This document shows, piece by piece, positions 9,447 to 19,652 of a stretch of 64,000 nucleotides of DNA (within the stretch, counting starts at the first letter, position 1; each line of letters opens with the position of its first letter). The notes under the pieces were generated by a model. That model ran no database searches, had not been told where the DNA came from, and was given only the letters and a program-made list of their open reading frames with translations. The DNA comes from Streptomyces vilmorinianum (GTDB lineage: Bacteria > Actinomycetota > Actinomycetes > Streptomycetales > Streptomycetaceae): the NCBI RefSeq assembly GCF_005517195.1, contig NZ_CP040244.1, positions 810,501 through 874,500 on the forward strand. Reading direction: 5' to 3'. The translations under genes and the position numbers were made by a program.

Positions 9447-10226
9447 GTGTCCGTGGGTCGTATCCGGGTCCTTGTGGTGGACGACCACCGCATCTTCGCC
9501 GAGTCGCTGGCCGCCGCCCTCGCGGCGGAGCCCGACGTCGACGTCTCCGCCGCGGGCAGTGGCCCGGCCGCGCTGCGCTGCCTGGAGCGCGCGGCCGCCG
9601 AGGGGCGCCGGTACGACGTGATGCTGGCCGACGCCGACCTGGGCACGGTGACCGGGCCGGCGGCGTCGGTGGCGGTCGCCCGGGTCGTACCGGACACCGG
9701 AGAGGGCGTCGTCGACGGCATCTCGCTGGTCGCCGGGGTCCGCTCGCTCCAGCCCGCCGTCCGTACCGTCGTCCTCGCCGAGAAGGACGATCCGCACCGG
9801 GCCGCGCTCGCGCTGCAGGCCGGGGCCTCGGGCTGGGTGGCCAAGGACTGCTCGTTGCAGCGGCTGCTCGCCGTGATCCGGGGGGTCCTGCGCGACGAGA
9901 CGCATCTGCCGCCCGCGCTTCTCACCGGCGTCCTGCGGGAGTTGACGGCCGCCCGCAAGCACCGCACCGAGAGCGAACGGCTCGTGGAGTCGCTGACCCC
10001 GCGCGAGCGGGAGGTGCTGCGCTGCATGGTGGCGGGCCTGGGCCGCAAGGCGGTCGCCGAGCGGCTGTTCCTGTCCCCGCACACCGTCCGTACGCATATG
10101 CAGAACGTGCTCGGGAAGCTGGGCGTCCACTCCACTCTGGCCGCGGTCGCGCTGGCGCGCAGGGCCGGGGTCGGCCCGGCCGAGCTAGCCGGGGATGTTG
10201 TCGAACGGGGCGGTCAGCTGGCGTAG
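9447..10226 (+). CDS. Orphan LuxR/NarL-type response regulator with an insertion in the receiver
   Basis: A 259-residue regulator. The receiver begins GRIRVLVVDDHRIF, with the acidic pair at about 12-13 and a phosphoacceptor-type Asp62 (MLADADLG). Immediately after it come roughly 35 extra residues (through GPAASVAVARVVPDTGEG) before the receiver resumes at SLVAGVRSLQP. The conserved Lys is kept (GWVAKDC). The C-terminus is a clear LuxR HTH (LTPREREVLRCMVAGL ... SPHTVRTHMQNVLGKLGV). Starts at GTG 9447 or 9453 are both possible behind a GGGGG run; the longer frame to 9384 looks non-coding. The organisation resembles the regulator at 5193, so the gal operon is bracketed by two such genes. No kinase adjoins it. 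The 3' end overlaps the convergent marR gene by 42 bases. Confidence 0.87.
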   Translation: MSVGRIRVLVVDDHRIFAESLAAALAAEPDVDVSAAGSGPAALRCLERAAAEGRRYDVMLADADLGTVTGPAASVAVARVVPDTGEGVVDGISLVAGVRSLQPAVRTVVLAEKDDPHRAALALQAGASGWVAKDCSLQRLLAVIRGVLRDETHLPPALLTGVLRELTAARKHRTESERLVESLTPREREVLRCMVAGLGRKAVAERLFLSPHTVRTHMQNVLGKLGVHSTLAAVALARRAGVGPAELAGDVVERGGQLA

Positions 10227-10682
10227 TAGACCGGCCAGTTCGCCGCGCTGGCCGCGGGAGAGCTGGGCCAGGATGGCCCGCTCCTGGGCGAGCAGTCCGG
10301 CGAGCGCCTGGTCGGCCCGGTCGCGGCCCTCGGGGGTGAGGCGGACCAGGACCCCGCGCCGGTCGCTGGGGTCGGGGAGCCGCTCGACCAGGCCCTTCTT
10401 GGTGAGCCTGTCGATGCGGTTGGTCATGGTGCCCGAGGTGACCAGTGTCTGGGTGAGGAGCTGGCCGGGGGAGAGCTGGTACGGGACGCCGGCCCGGCGC
10501 AGTGACGTGAGGACGTCGAACTCCCAGGGCTCCAGCTGGTGCTCGGCGAAGGCGAGCCGACGGGCGCGGTCGAGGTGGCGGGCGAGCCGTGAGACGCGGC
10601 TCAGCACCTCGAGCGGTTCCACGTCGAGGTCCGGGCGCTCTCGGCGCCATGCAGCGACCAACCGGTCGACCTCGTCCTCCAT
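10185..10682 (-). CDS. MarR-family transcriptional regulator
   Basis: A 165-residue winged-helix regulator of the MarR family. The DNA-binding region (QLEPWEFDVLTSLRR ... VTSGTMTNRIDRLTKKGLVER) and the wing with the DPSDRRGVLVRLTPEG signature are intact. It is transcribed divergently from the methyltransferase gene at 10814. The 131 bases between them contain a perfect 14-bp palindrome, the likely operator for self-control and for control of the neighbour. The gene's last 42 bases overlap the end of the luxR-type gene on the other strand. MarR proteins usually respond to small phenolic or oxidant ligands; the ligand here is unknown. Confidence 0.92.
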   Translation of the reverse strand: MEDEVDRLVAAWRRERPDLDVEPLEVLSRVSRLARHLDRARRLAFAEHQLEPWEFDVLTSLRRAGVPYQLSPGQLLTQTLVTSGTMTNRIDRLTKKGLVERLPDPSDRRGVLVRLTPEGRDRADQALAGLLAQERAILAQLSRGQRGELAGLLRQLTAPFDNIPG

Positions 10683-10704
10683 GACGATCAGTGTAGAGGG
10701 TCTG

Positions 10705-10737
10705 TTGACATAAAGTCTCTTGACGTCAAGATATAGT
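10705..10737. promoter_or_regulatory. Probable operator/promoter between marR and tam
   Basis: A perfect 14-bp palindrome, TCTTGACGTCAAGA, at 10718-10731. It overlaps a candidate plus-strand promoter: TTGACA (10705-10710), 17 bases, AAGATA (10728-10733). A second, imperfect copy of the half-site (TTGACATAAAG) lies directly upstream. Position and symmetry fit a MarR-type operator. Confidence 0.6.
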
Positions 10738-10813
10738 CGGCTGGACTATGGGGAAGGACCGGGCCGGAACCTTGTTCCGCTTCGGCAGCTCGTTCCAGCA
10801 AGGGGGCTCGAAC

Positions 10814-11656
10814 ATGCATTCCGCACCATCGTCCGCATCCGTCTCACCGACGTGGGATCCGCAGCAGTACCTCCGCCACTCCGGCCACCGCACGCGCCCG
10901 TTTCTCGATCTGCTCGCCCGAATAGAGCATCTCCCCACCCAAGACCGCCCCGCCCGGATCGCCGATCTGGGCTGTGGCCCGGGCAATGTGACCGTCCAGC
11001 TCGCCGACCGCTGGCCCGACGCCCACATCACCGGCTTCGACCTCTCGCCCGACATGCTGGAACGAGCGGAGAAGGACTGGGCCGGCACGACCGCGGGCGG
11101 CGGCTGGATCGACTTCCGGCCGGCCGACGCCGCGCACTGGACCCCCGAAGAGCCCTACGACCTGATCGTCTCCAACGCCGCACTCCAGTGGGTCCCGAAC
11201 CATCCCGAGTCCTTCGCCCCCTGGATCGACGGCCTCAAGCCCGGCGGAACGCTCGCCTTCCAGGTCCCGGGCAATTTCGTCTCGCCCAGCCACGCCCTGC
11301 TCGGCGAGCTCTGCGACACCCCTCAATGGCGCGACCGCCTCGACGGCGAGGGCCGCCGCTTCGTCCATGTCCTCGACCCGGCCGACTACCTCAACCGCCT
11401 GGTGGACCTCGGCTGCGAGACCGATGTCTGGGAGACCACCTACTCACAGCTCCTGCAGGGCGCCGACCCGGTACTCGACTGGGTGAAGGGCACGGCACTG
11501 CGCCCCGTACTGACGGCACTGGAGGGCGACCAGGAGGCGACGGACGCCTTCCTGACCCAGTACCGCGACCTGCTGCGGGAGGCGTATCCGCCGGGGCCGC
11601 ACGGCACGGTCTTCCCGTTCCGCCGCATCTTCGCGGTGGCGAGGAAGGCGCCATGA
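10814..11656 (+). CDS. tam: Trans-aconitate 2-methyltransferase-like SAM methyltransferase
   Basis: A 280-residue class I SAM-dependent methyltransferase of the Tam type. Tam methylates trans-aconitate, a spontaneous inhibitor by-product of the TCA intermediate cis-aconitate. The SAM-binding motif I is IADLGCGPGNVT, followed by the acidic motif GFDLSPDMLE. The post-motifs SNAALQWVPNH and LKPGGTLAFQVPGN are characteristic of Tam proteins. ATG 10814 is chosen over the frame opening at 10748 because AGGGGG sits 7 bases upstream and the WDPQQYL start matches the family. It is divergent from marR and shares the palindromic operator region. A near-perfect bidirectional terminator follows. Confidence 0.88.
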   Translation: MHSAPSSASVSPTWDPQQYLRHSGHRTRPFLDLLARIEHLPTQDRPARIADLGCGPGNVTVQLADRWPDAHITGFDLSPDMLERAEKDWAGTTAGGGWIDFRPADAAHWTPEEPYDLIVSNAALQWVPNHPESFAPWIDGLKPGGTLAFQVPGNFVSPSHALLGELCDTPQWRDRLDGEGRRFVHVLDPADYLNRLVDLGCETDVWETTYSQLLQGADPVLDWVKGTALRPVLTALEGDQEATDAFLTQYRDLLREAYPPGPHGTVFPFRRIFAVARKAP

Positions 11657-11661
11657 CGCAC

Positions 11662-11697
11662 GGGCGCCCCGCACCGGAGACCCGGTGCGGGGCGCCC
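11662..11697. terminator. Bidirectional terminator, tam / FG-GAP gene
   Basis: Perfect 16-bp stem (11662-11677 with 11682-11697) with loop AGAC, in the 64 bases between two convergent genes. It can serve both strands. Confidence 0.85.
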
Positions 11698-11720
11698 TTC
11701 GTGCGGGGCCCGGGAGGGCG

Positions 11721-13448
11721 TTACGACATGGTGTTGTAGATCTTGTAGCCGTAGCCGATCTTGACCCGGGGGCTGAGCGTGCCCTGGCCGGTACCACCGA
11801 GGTAGCGGTAGAGGTCGCCCGTCGAGGTCACGCCGAGAAGGTCACCCTTGCCGTCACCGTTGAGGTCGCCCGGGGCGACCAGCTTGGTGTACGTGTTCCA
11901 GCCGGTGCCGATCTGCAGCCGGCCCTTGAACGCGTAGCCGGCCTGACCCGTGCCCGGGTACAGGTACAGCGCGCCGCCCGGGGTACGGGCCACGATGTCG
12001 CTCAGACCGTCGTTGGTGAGGTCGCCCGCACCGACGATCCGGTCGTACCCGCCCCAGCCGGCACCGATCTTGATCCGGGTCTGGAAGCCGGTGCCCGAGG
12101 GGTGGGAGCGGTACAGGTACAGGTTGCCGGAGCGGTCACGCGCCAGCAGGTCGCCCCTGCCGTCACCGCTCAGGTCACCGGGACCGAACACGTGGTTGTA
12201 GATGTCCCAGCCGGCGCCGATGTAGTCACCGTTGACCCAGAGGCGGCCGCCGTAGACCTCCGCGATCTCGGACGTGCCGTCCGCGTTGAGGTCCGAGGAG
12301 TGGATGACGGTCGTCCCGGCCCAGCCGCCGGTGTCGCTGATCTGCTCGCGGGCGGTGAGCGTGCCCGTGTACATCGTGCCGTACCAGAAGAGCGTGCCCT
12401 GGGTGTCGCGCGCCAGGACCCCGTCCTTGCCGGTGTGCGGGTTGTTGCCCGCGCCGCCGAACTGCGCGATGCCCGCCCAGTCGCCGGCCCCGCTGATCTG
12501 CTCACGGGCGTTGAAGCGGCCCGTGCCGGTGCCCGTGTACTGCCACAGCGAGCCGTCCTGGCCGCGGGCGAGCAGGTCGCCGAAGCCGTCGCCACTGAAG
12601 TCGTCGATACCGATGACCTGGTTGTACGTGTTCCAGCCGGTACCGATGTCCGTACGCGCCTTGAACGGCGCGGCCGTGTTGCCCGTGCTGCCGTAGTAGA
12701 AGAGGGCACCGGAAGGCGCGCGGGCGATGATGTCGGCCAGGCCGTCACCGTCGTTGTCGCCGAGGCCCACCAGGTGGTCGTAGACCCCCCAGCCGCCGCC
12801 GACCAGGACGCGCGCCTTGAAGGGGACGGCCGGGTTGCCCGTGGCCACGTACAGGTACAGCTCGCCGTTGGGCTGGCGGGCCAGCAGGTCCGCCTTCCCG
12901 TCGCCGCTGACGTCACCCGGCGAGAAGACCTTGTTGTAGATCGTCCAGCCGGCACCGGACCAGCGGAAGTTCCCGTAGGTGTCGGTGGCGTCCCCGTAGA
13001 GGGAGAGCGTGCCGGTCTGCGACAGCATGAGGACCTCGGGGCTGCCCGTGCCGTCCCCGTCCTGGTCGCCGATCGGGATGATGTCCTTCACCAACGTCGT
13101 GGCACCGTCGTTGCGGTAGAACGCGCCGCCCGCGGCCGTGGTCGGGACGGTGTAGACGTTGCCGTCGGCTGCGCGGAAGATCAGGTCGCTCGTGCCGTCA
13201 CCGTCGAAGTCGGAACGCAGCGGCTGGGTACCGGCCACGGTCGCCCCGGCGATCCCGGCGCGAGCGCTTTCCTTCTTCGGGAGGTCCGGCTTCGCCGGCA
13301 GGGTGAAGGCGGGCTCGGTCCTCTCGGCGGTGGGACGCGGCGCCGGGTCGGCGGCCGACGCGGGAGCCGCCAGCAGCATGCCGGCGGAGAGAACAAGAGC
13401 GGTGCAGGCCGCGATACGGCGTGCACGGGTGGACTGCACAGAACGCAA
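11721..13448 (-). CDS. Secreted FG-GAP/VCBS repeat protein
   Basis: A protein of about 575 residues with a clear Sec signal peptide (RARRIAACTALVLSAGM... ending ASAADP). The rest is a series of roughly nine FG-GAP/VCBS repeats of about 50 residues. Each has a calcium-binding loop such as DVSGDGKADLLAR, DNDGDGLADIIAR or DLNGDGKGDLLGV, then a strand reporting sugar-like patterns (LYLYVATGN, LFYYGSTGN). Such repeats fold into a beta-propeller stabilised by calcium and usually bind ligands or the cell surface; no catalytic domain is visible. The start is uncertain: TTG 13448 sits 3 bases from a G-run, and GTG 13439 gives better spacing (12). Both leave the signal peptide intact. A 10-bp inverted repeat lies in the 220-base upstream gap. 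Confidence 0.87.
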   Translation of the reverse strand: MRSVQSTRARRIAACTALVLSAGMLLAAPASAADPAPRPTAERTEPAFTLPAKPDLPKKESARAGIAGATVAGTQPLRSDFDGDGTSDLIFRAADGNVYTVPTTAAGGAFYRNDGATTLVKDIIPIGDQDGDGTGSPEVLMLSQTGTLSLYGDATDTYGNFRWSGAGWTIYNKVFSPGDVSGDGKADLLARQPNGELYLYVATGNPAVPFKARVLVGGGWGVYDHLVGLGDNDGDGLADIIARAPSGALFYYGSTGNTAAPFKARTDIGTGWNTYNQVIGIDDFSGDGFGDLLARGQDGSLWQYTGTGTGRFNAREQISGAGDWAGIAQFGGAGNNPHTGKDGVLARDTQGTLFWYGTMYTGTLTAREQISDTGGWAGTTVIHSSDLNADGTSEIAEVYGGRLWVNGDYIGAGWDIYNHVFGPGDLSGDGRGDLLARDRSGNLYLYRSHPSGTGFQTRIKIGAGWGGYDRIVGAGDLTNDGLSDIVARTPGGALYLYPGTGQAGYAFKGRLQIGTGWNTYTKLVAPGDLNGDGKGDLLGVTSTGDLYRYLGGTGQGTLSPRVKIGYGYKIYNTMS

Positions 13449-13503
13449 GATCCCCCCCAGGGATCGGAAAAATCAACGGACCGGGTACGAGGGGTCCGCG
13501 ACG

Positions 13504-13533
13504 CGTTCGTACGGCAGAAAACGCGTACGAACG
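13504..13533. repeat. Inverted repeat upstream of the FG-GAP gene
   Basis: Perfect 10-bp arms, CGTTCGTACG (13504-13513) and CGTACGAACG (13524-13533), with a 10-base spacer. It lies 56-85 bases upstream of the start codon, placed like an operator or a 5'-leader hairpin. A weak minus-strand promoter candidate (TTGATC, 19 bases, TATGCT) lies just upstream, at 13591-13561. Confidence 0.5.
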
Positions 13534-13625
13534 GCGAACACCCCCCCGGATGTGGAGGGGAGCATACCGCTGTTCGACGACAGGTGATCAACGGATTTCC
13601 CCGGCAGCCGGATCCCGCCCCGGCT

Positions 13626-13681
13626 GCCGGGATCACGCCTTGCGGGTGGGACGGCCCCGCGGCCGGGATCACGCCTTGCGG
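13626..13681. repeat. 20-bp direct repeat covering the tetR stop codon
   Basis: The same 20 bases (GCCGGGATCACGCCTTGCGG) occur at 13626-13645 and 13662-13681. The second copy contains the last codons and stop of the TetR gene, so the end of that gene has been duplicated once in its 3' flank. Confidence 0.8.
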
Positions 13682-14343
13682 TGCCCTATCAGCCGCGGCT
13701 TCTGCTCCAGGCCGTCCAGGCCGTGCCACGCCAGATTCACCAGGTGAGCCGCGACCTCAGCCTTCTTCGGCTTGCGCACGTCCAGCCACCACTGGCCCGT
13801 CAGCGCCACACTGCCCACCAGGGCCTGCGCGTACAGCGGGGCCAGCTTCGGGTCGAAGCCGCGGGCCTTGAACTCCAGGCCCAGGATGTCCTCGACCTGC
13901 GTGGCGATGTCGCTGATCAGCGAGGCGAAGGTGCCGGTCGACTGGGCCACCGGCGAGTCGCGGACCAGGATCCGGAAGCCGTCCGTGTACCGCTCGATGT
14001 AGTCGAGCAGCGCGAAGGCGGCCTGCTCCAGGAGCTCACGGGGATGGCCGGCGGTCAGCGCCCCGGTCACCATGTCGAGCAGCTGGCGCATCTCCCGGTC
14101 GACCACGACCGCGTACAGCCCCTCCTTGCCGCCGAAGTGCTCGTACACCACCGGCTTGGAGACCCCGGCCTTCGCCGCGATCTCCTCCACCGACGTGCCC
14201 TCGAAGCCCTTCTCGGCGAAGAGCGTCCGGCCGATGTCCAGCAGCTGCTCCCGGCGCTCCGCGCCCGTCATCCTCACCCGGCGGCCACGCCGGGGTTTGT
14301 TCTCGCTGCTGCTACTGCCGTCGATCGCCACGTTCTCCATCAT
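13669..14343 (-). CDS. TetR-family regulator, coupled to the desaturase
   Basis: A 224-residue TetR protein. An Arg/Lys-rich N-terminal tail (KPRRGRRVR) precedes the HTH (FAEKGFEGTSVEEIAAKAG VSKPVVYEHFGGKEGL). The C-terminal ligand domain ends GLEQKPRLIGHRKA. The frame is open far upstream, but the start is at ATG 14343 or the adjacent ATG 14340: the bases ATGATG overlap the stop of the desaturase gene, giving translational coupling. The gene is second in a desaturase-tetR operon. By analogy with fatty-acid-responsive TetR regulators next to desaturases (DesT/FasR type) it probably senses acyl-CoA and represses its own operon. The operator candidate at 15371-15388 supports this; the ligand is inference. 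Confidence 0.9.
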   Translation of the reverse strand: MMENVAIDGSSSSENKPRRGRRVRMTGAERREQLLDIGRTLFAEKGFEGTSVEEIAAKAGVSKPVVYEHFGGKEGLYAVVVDREMRQLLDMVTGALTAGHPRELLEQAAFALLDYIERYTDGFRILVRDSPVAQSTGTFASLISDIATQVEDILGLEFKARGFDPKLAPLYAQALVGSVALTGQWWLDVRKPKKAEVAAHLVNLAWHGLDGLEQKPRLIGHRKA

Positions 14344-15314
14344 GCCGCGTCGATGGGCTCGCCCCGGCGGCGGGCTTCGATCCGGGCGGCGTTCGGCCAG
14401 CGCACGTCCGACGCCCAGCCCAGCAGCTCGAACCAGCGGATCAGGCGCGCGCTGGAGTCGACCTGGCCGCGCAGCACCCCGTGCCGCGCCGAGGTCGGGT
14501 CCGCGTGGTGCAGGTTGTGCCAGGACTCGCCGCAGGACAGCACGGCCAGCCACCACACGTTGCCCGAGCGGTCACGGGACTTGAAGGGGCGCTTGCCGAC
14601 CGCGTGGCAGATCGAGTTGATCGACCAGGTGACGTGGTGCAGCAGCGCGACCCGGACCAGCGAGCCCCAGAAGAACGCCGTGAACGCGCCCCACCAGGAC
14701 ATCGTCACCAGACCGCCGACCAGCGGCGGGATCGCCAGGGACAGGATCGTCCAGAACACGAACTGCCGCGAGATCGCCCGGATCGCCGGGTCCTTGATCA
14801 GATCCGGCGCGTACTTGTGCTGCGGCGTCTGCTCCTCGTCGAACATCCAGCCGATGTGCGCCCACCACAGGCCCTTCAGGAGCGCCGGCACGGTCTCGCC
14901 GTAGCGCCACGGCGAGTGCGGGTCGCCCTCCGCGTCGGAGAACTTGTGGTGCTTGCGATGGTCCGCCACCCACCGCACCAGCGGGCCCTCCACCGCGAGC
15001 GAGCCCATGACCGCCAGCGCGATCCGCAGCGGCCGCTTGGCCTTGAAGGAGCCGTGGGTGAAATAGCGGTGGAAGCCGATCGTGATGCCGTGGCAGCCGA
15101 TGTAGTACATCGCCACCAGCAGGCCCAGATCGAGCCAGCTCACTCCCCAGCCCCAGGCCAGCGGCACCGCCGCGAGCAGCGCCAGGAAGGGCACCGTGAT
15201 GAACAGCAGCAGCGTGATCTGCTCGATCGAACGCTTGTTGTCCCCGCCGAGTGTGGCGGAGGGCAGATCCTGGGCGGTGGCCGTGGGTTCGAGCACCTCG
15301 GGGCTTGAGGTCAT
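14340..15314 (-). CDS. Acyl-CoA/lipid delta-9-type fatty acid desaturase
   Basis: A 324-residue integral membrane desaturase that introduces a cis double bond into long acyl chains using a di-iron centre, adjusting membrane fluidity. All three histidine boxes are present: HRYFTH, HRKHH and HNLHHAD. Hydrophobic segments occur in the expected pairs (LLLFITVPFLALLAAVPLAW; the stretch before HRYFTH; FWTILSLAIPPLVGGLV). The frame continues upstream to 15539, but ATG 15314 has AGGGGA six bases upstream and gives the normal family length. Its stop overlaps the start of the tetR gene. The divergent gene is ppc. A TetR-like operator overlaps its probable -10 box. Confidence 0.94.
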   Translation of the reverse strand: MTSSPEVLEPTATAQDLPSATLGGDNKRSIEQITLLLFITVPFLALLAAVPLAWGWGVSWLDLGLLVAMYYIGCHGITIGFHRYFTHGSFKAKRPLRIALAVMGSLAVEGPLVRWVADHRKHHKFSDAEGDPHSPWRYGETVPALLKGLWWAHIGWMFDEEQTPQHKYAPDLIKDPAIRAISRQFVFWTILSLAIPPLVGGLVTMSWWGAFTAFFWGSLVRVALLHHVTWSINSICHAVGKRPFKSRDRSGNVWWLAVLSCGESWHNLHHADPTSARHGVLRGQVDSSARLIRWFELLGWASDVRWPNAARIEARRRGEPIDAA

Positions 15315-15370
15315 GGGTGTCCCCTGGGGGGTGAGGGTGAGGGAAAGGAAGCCGTGGCTACGGGACCGTA

Positions 15371-15413
15371 ACCTACGGCGACGTAAGTATGGCAGCGCAA
15401 AGGCGCGCGGCAA
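15371..15413 (-). promoter_or_regulatory. Probable promoter and TetR operator of the desaturase operon
   Basis: Inverted repeat ACCTACG-GCGA-CGTAAGT (15371-15388; 6 of 7 positions symmetric) 57 bases upstream of the desaturase start. It overlaps a minus-strand promoter candidate: TTGCCG (15413-15408), 16 bases, CATACT (15391-15386). An operator over the -10 box fits repression by the co-transcribed TetR protein. Confidence 0.5.
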
Positions 15414-15541
15414 GAGGGCACAAGGAGGGGCGTGAGCTGCGCCGCGGAAATGGACACCTATCCTGGGGGCGTCGGACAGCGCGGTCCGCAAGCCTCCAGT
15501 ACCCCTCCAGACGTGCTCAAACACTGCAAGGAGCCGCACCT

Positions 15542-18271
<2,730 letters not shown>

Positions 18272-18288
18272 CGCCACCCGCACACGAC

Positions 18289-18324
18289 AGTGCCCCCGCC
18301 GGAAAGGAATCCGGCGGGGGCACT
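18289..18324. terminator. Bidirectional terminator after ppc
   Basis: Perfect 15-bp stem (18289-18303 with 18310-18324) and a 6-base loop, between the convergent ppc and LAXTG-protein genes. Confidence 0.85.
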
Positions 18325-18338
18325 TGGCGTCACAGGGC

Positions 18339-19031
18339 TCAGTGCTGCTGGGCCTTGCGACGGCGCGTCACCAGGAACGCGCCGGCACCCGCGAGGGCGA
18401 CGGCGGCCGCGGCGATGATGCCGACGGGGGCGCTGGAGCCCGTCTCGGCGAGGTCACCCTCGGCGTCGACCGAGGTGGAGGCGGACGGCGTCGCGCCGGC
18501 CGAGGCGGACTCGGTCGGGGAGACCGAGGACGACGGGGACGTGCTCTCCGAGGGCGACTCCGACGAGGACGGGCTCTCCTCCGGCGTCGTCTCCGTCGTC
18601 GTCGGCGTCGGGGTCGGAGTCGCCGAGGACGGGCAGGTGTGGGACAGGTTGAAGAACTTGGCCTCACCGTCGATCTCGGCGGTCGCGGCCGTCAGCTCCG
18701 CGCCCGGGGCCGAGGCCACGTACGCGTGCTTGCCCTCGGGGTTGCCGAAGGAGCTGAAGTCCGTGATGACGAGCGGGGTGCCGTTGTCGAACGTGACCGT
18801 CAGCTTGGTGAAGTCGGCGTCCTTGCCGGGCAGGACGAAGTGCCAGCCATCCTTGTCGTCAGGGATGCCCGGGCACTCCTCATTGCCCTCGTTCTCGAAC
18901 TCCGCCGCCGTCAGCGGGAGGTCCTTCTCGTGGTGGAAGGGCACCTCCGCCGCCGAAGCGGCGGGGGCCAGCACCAGGGAGCCCGCCATGGCGGCGACCA
19001 GCGCGCCGGCGGAAATCAGGGATCGTCGCAT
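18339..19031 (-). CDS. Sortase-anchored cell-wall protein (LAXTG)
   Basis: A 230-residue surface protein. ATG 19031 starts a signal peptide (MRRSLISAGALVAAMAGSLV ... ASAAEVP). A globular domain of about 100 residues follows, with Cys residues in EECPGIPDD and LSHTCPSS. Next is a Thr/Pro then Ser/Glu/Thr-rich stalk (about 80 residues) spanning the wall. The C-terminal cell-wall sorting signal is LAETG, a hydrophobic helix (VGIIAAAAVALAGAGAFLV) and RRRK. LAXTG is the form used by class E sortases in Streptomyces. The frame extends upstream to 19154 but only the chosen start gives an exposed signal peptide. The role is unknown; the globular domain is probably the functional part. Confidence 0.88.
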   Translation of the reverse strand: MRRSLISAGALVAAMAGSLVLAPAASAAEVPFHHEKDLPLTAAEFENEGNEECPGIPDDKDGWHFVLPGKDADFTKLTVTFDNGTPLVITDFSSFGNPEGKHAYVASAPGAELTAATAEIDGEAKFFNLSHTCPSSATPTPTPTTTETTPEESPSSSESPSESTSPSSSVSPTESASAGATPSASTSVDAEGDLAETGSSAPVGIIAAAAVALAGAGAFLVTRRRKAQQH

Positions 19032-19166
19032 GTGCAGTCGTCCATCTGGGAGATGAGAGGGTTGCCGTGGGAGGTGGCGGGGGCAGCCTATCCGCACACT
19101 TAAGTCACCCTTAACCCAAGGGTTCATAACAATCCCGTCAGATCCCGCCCACATGTCGGGAATCTG

Positions 19167-19610
19167 TCAGAGTGCGAAGAATGCTCCCAGGAGCAGCGCC
19201 CCGCCCACGGCCGCCGCCACCCACGCCGTCCGCGTCAGCCGCAGCCCGCCCCCGACGACGAGCGCGGCCAGCAACAGCGCCCCGCCCAGCGGCAGCCAGG
19301 CGTGGAAGCCGCCGCCCCAGCCCGCCCGTACCGCCTCGTCGGTCCCCGGCTTCACCACCACCGCCAGCGTCTGGCCCTTGTCGGCCGCCACCGAGCGCTC
19401 GATGGTCAGGGTCCGTTGCGGGGAGGCCGGGTCCTCCGGTACGTAACGGCCACTGCACGTCTCGTCGTTGCAGCCCGTCACGGTCAGCGTGCCGTGCTCG
19501 CGGCCCTTGGACAGCAGGACGTGCTGCGCCGAGCCCCAGGACGACCAGGCGCCCGCGACCACGAGCAGCAGGGCGACCAGGACCATGGCGGCGTTACGGG
19601 CGTGCGTCAT
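19167..19610 (-). CDS. Small membrane protein, function unknown
   Basis: A 147-residue protein with three predicted membrane helices (about residues 9-27, 107-124 and 129-146). A 75-residue extracytoplasmic loop between the first two has a CNDETC pair that could form a disulfide. I do not recognise the family. It lies 42 bases downstream of pth on the same strand and may be read through from it, with the LAXTG gene further on. Codon use matches its neighbours, so it looks like a genuine gene rather than a shadow. Confidence 0.7.
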   Translation of the reverse strand: MTHARNAAMVLVALLLVVAGAWSSWGSAQHVLLSKGREHGTLTVTGCNDETCSGRYVPEDPASPQRTLTIERSVAADKGQTLAVVVKPGTDEAVRAGWGGGFHAWLPLGGALLLAALVVGGGLRLTRTAWVAAAVGGALLLGAFFAL

Positions 19611-19652
19611 GGTCCGCGATCGTACAGTCGTACGGAGCCGGCGCTCCCGGCG

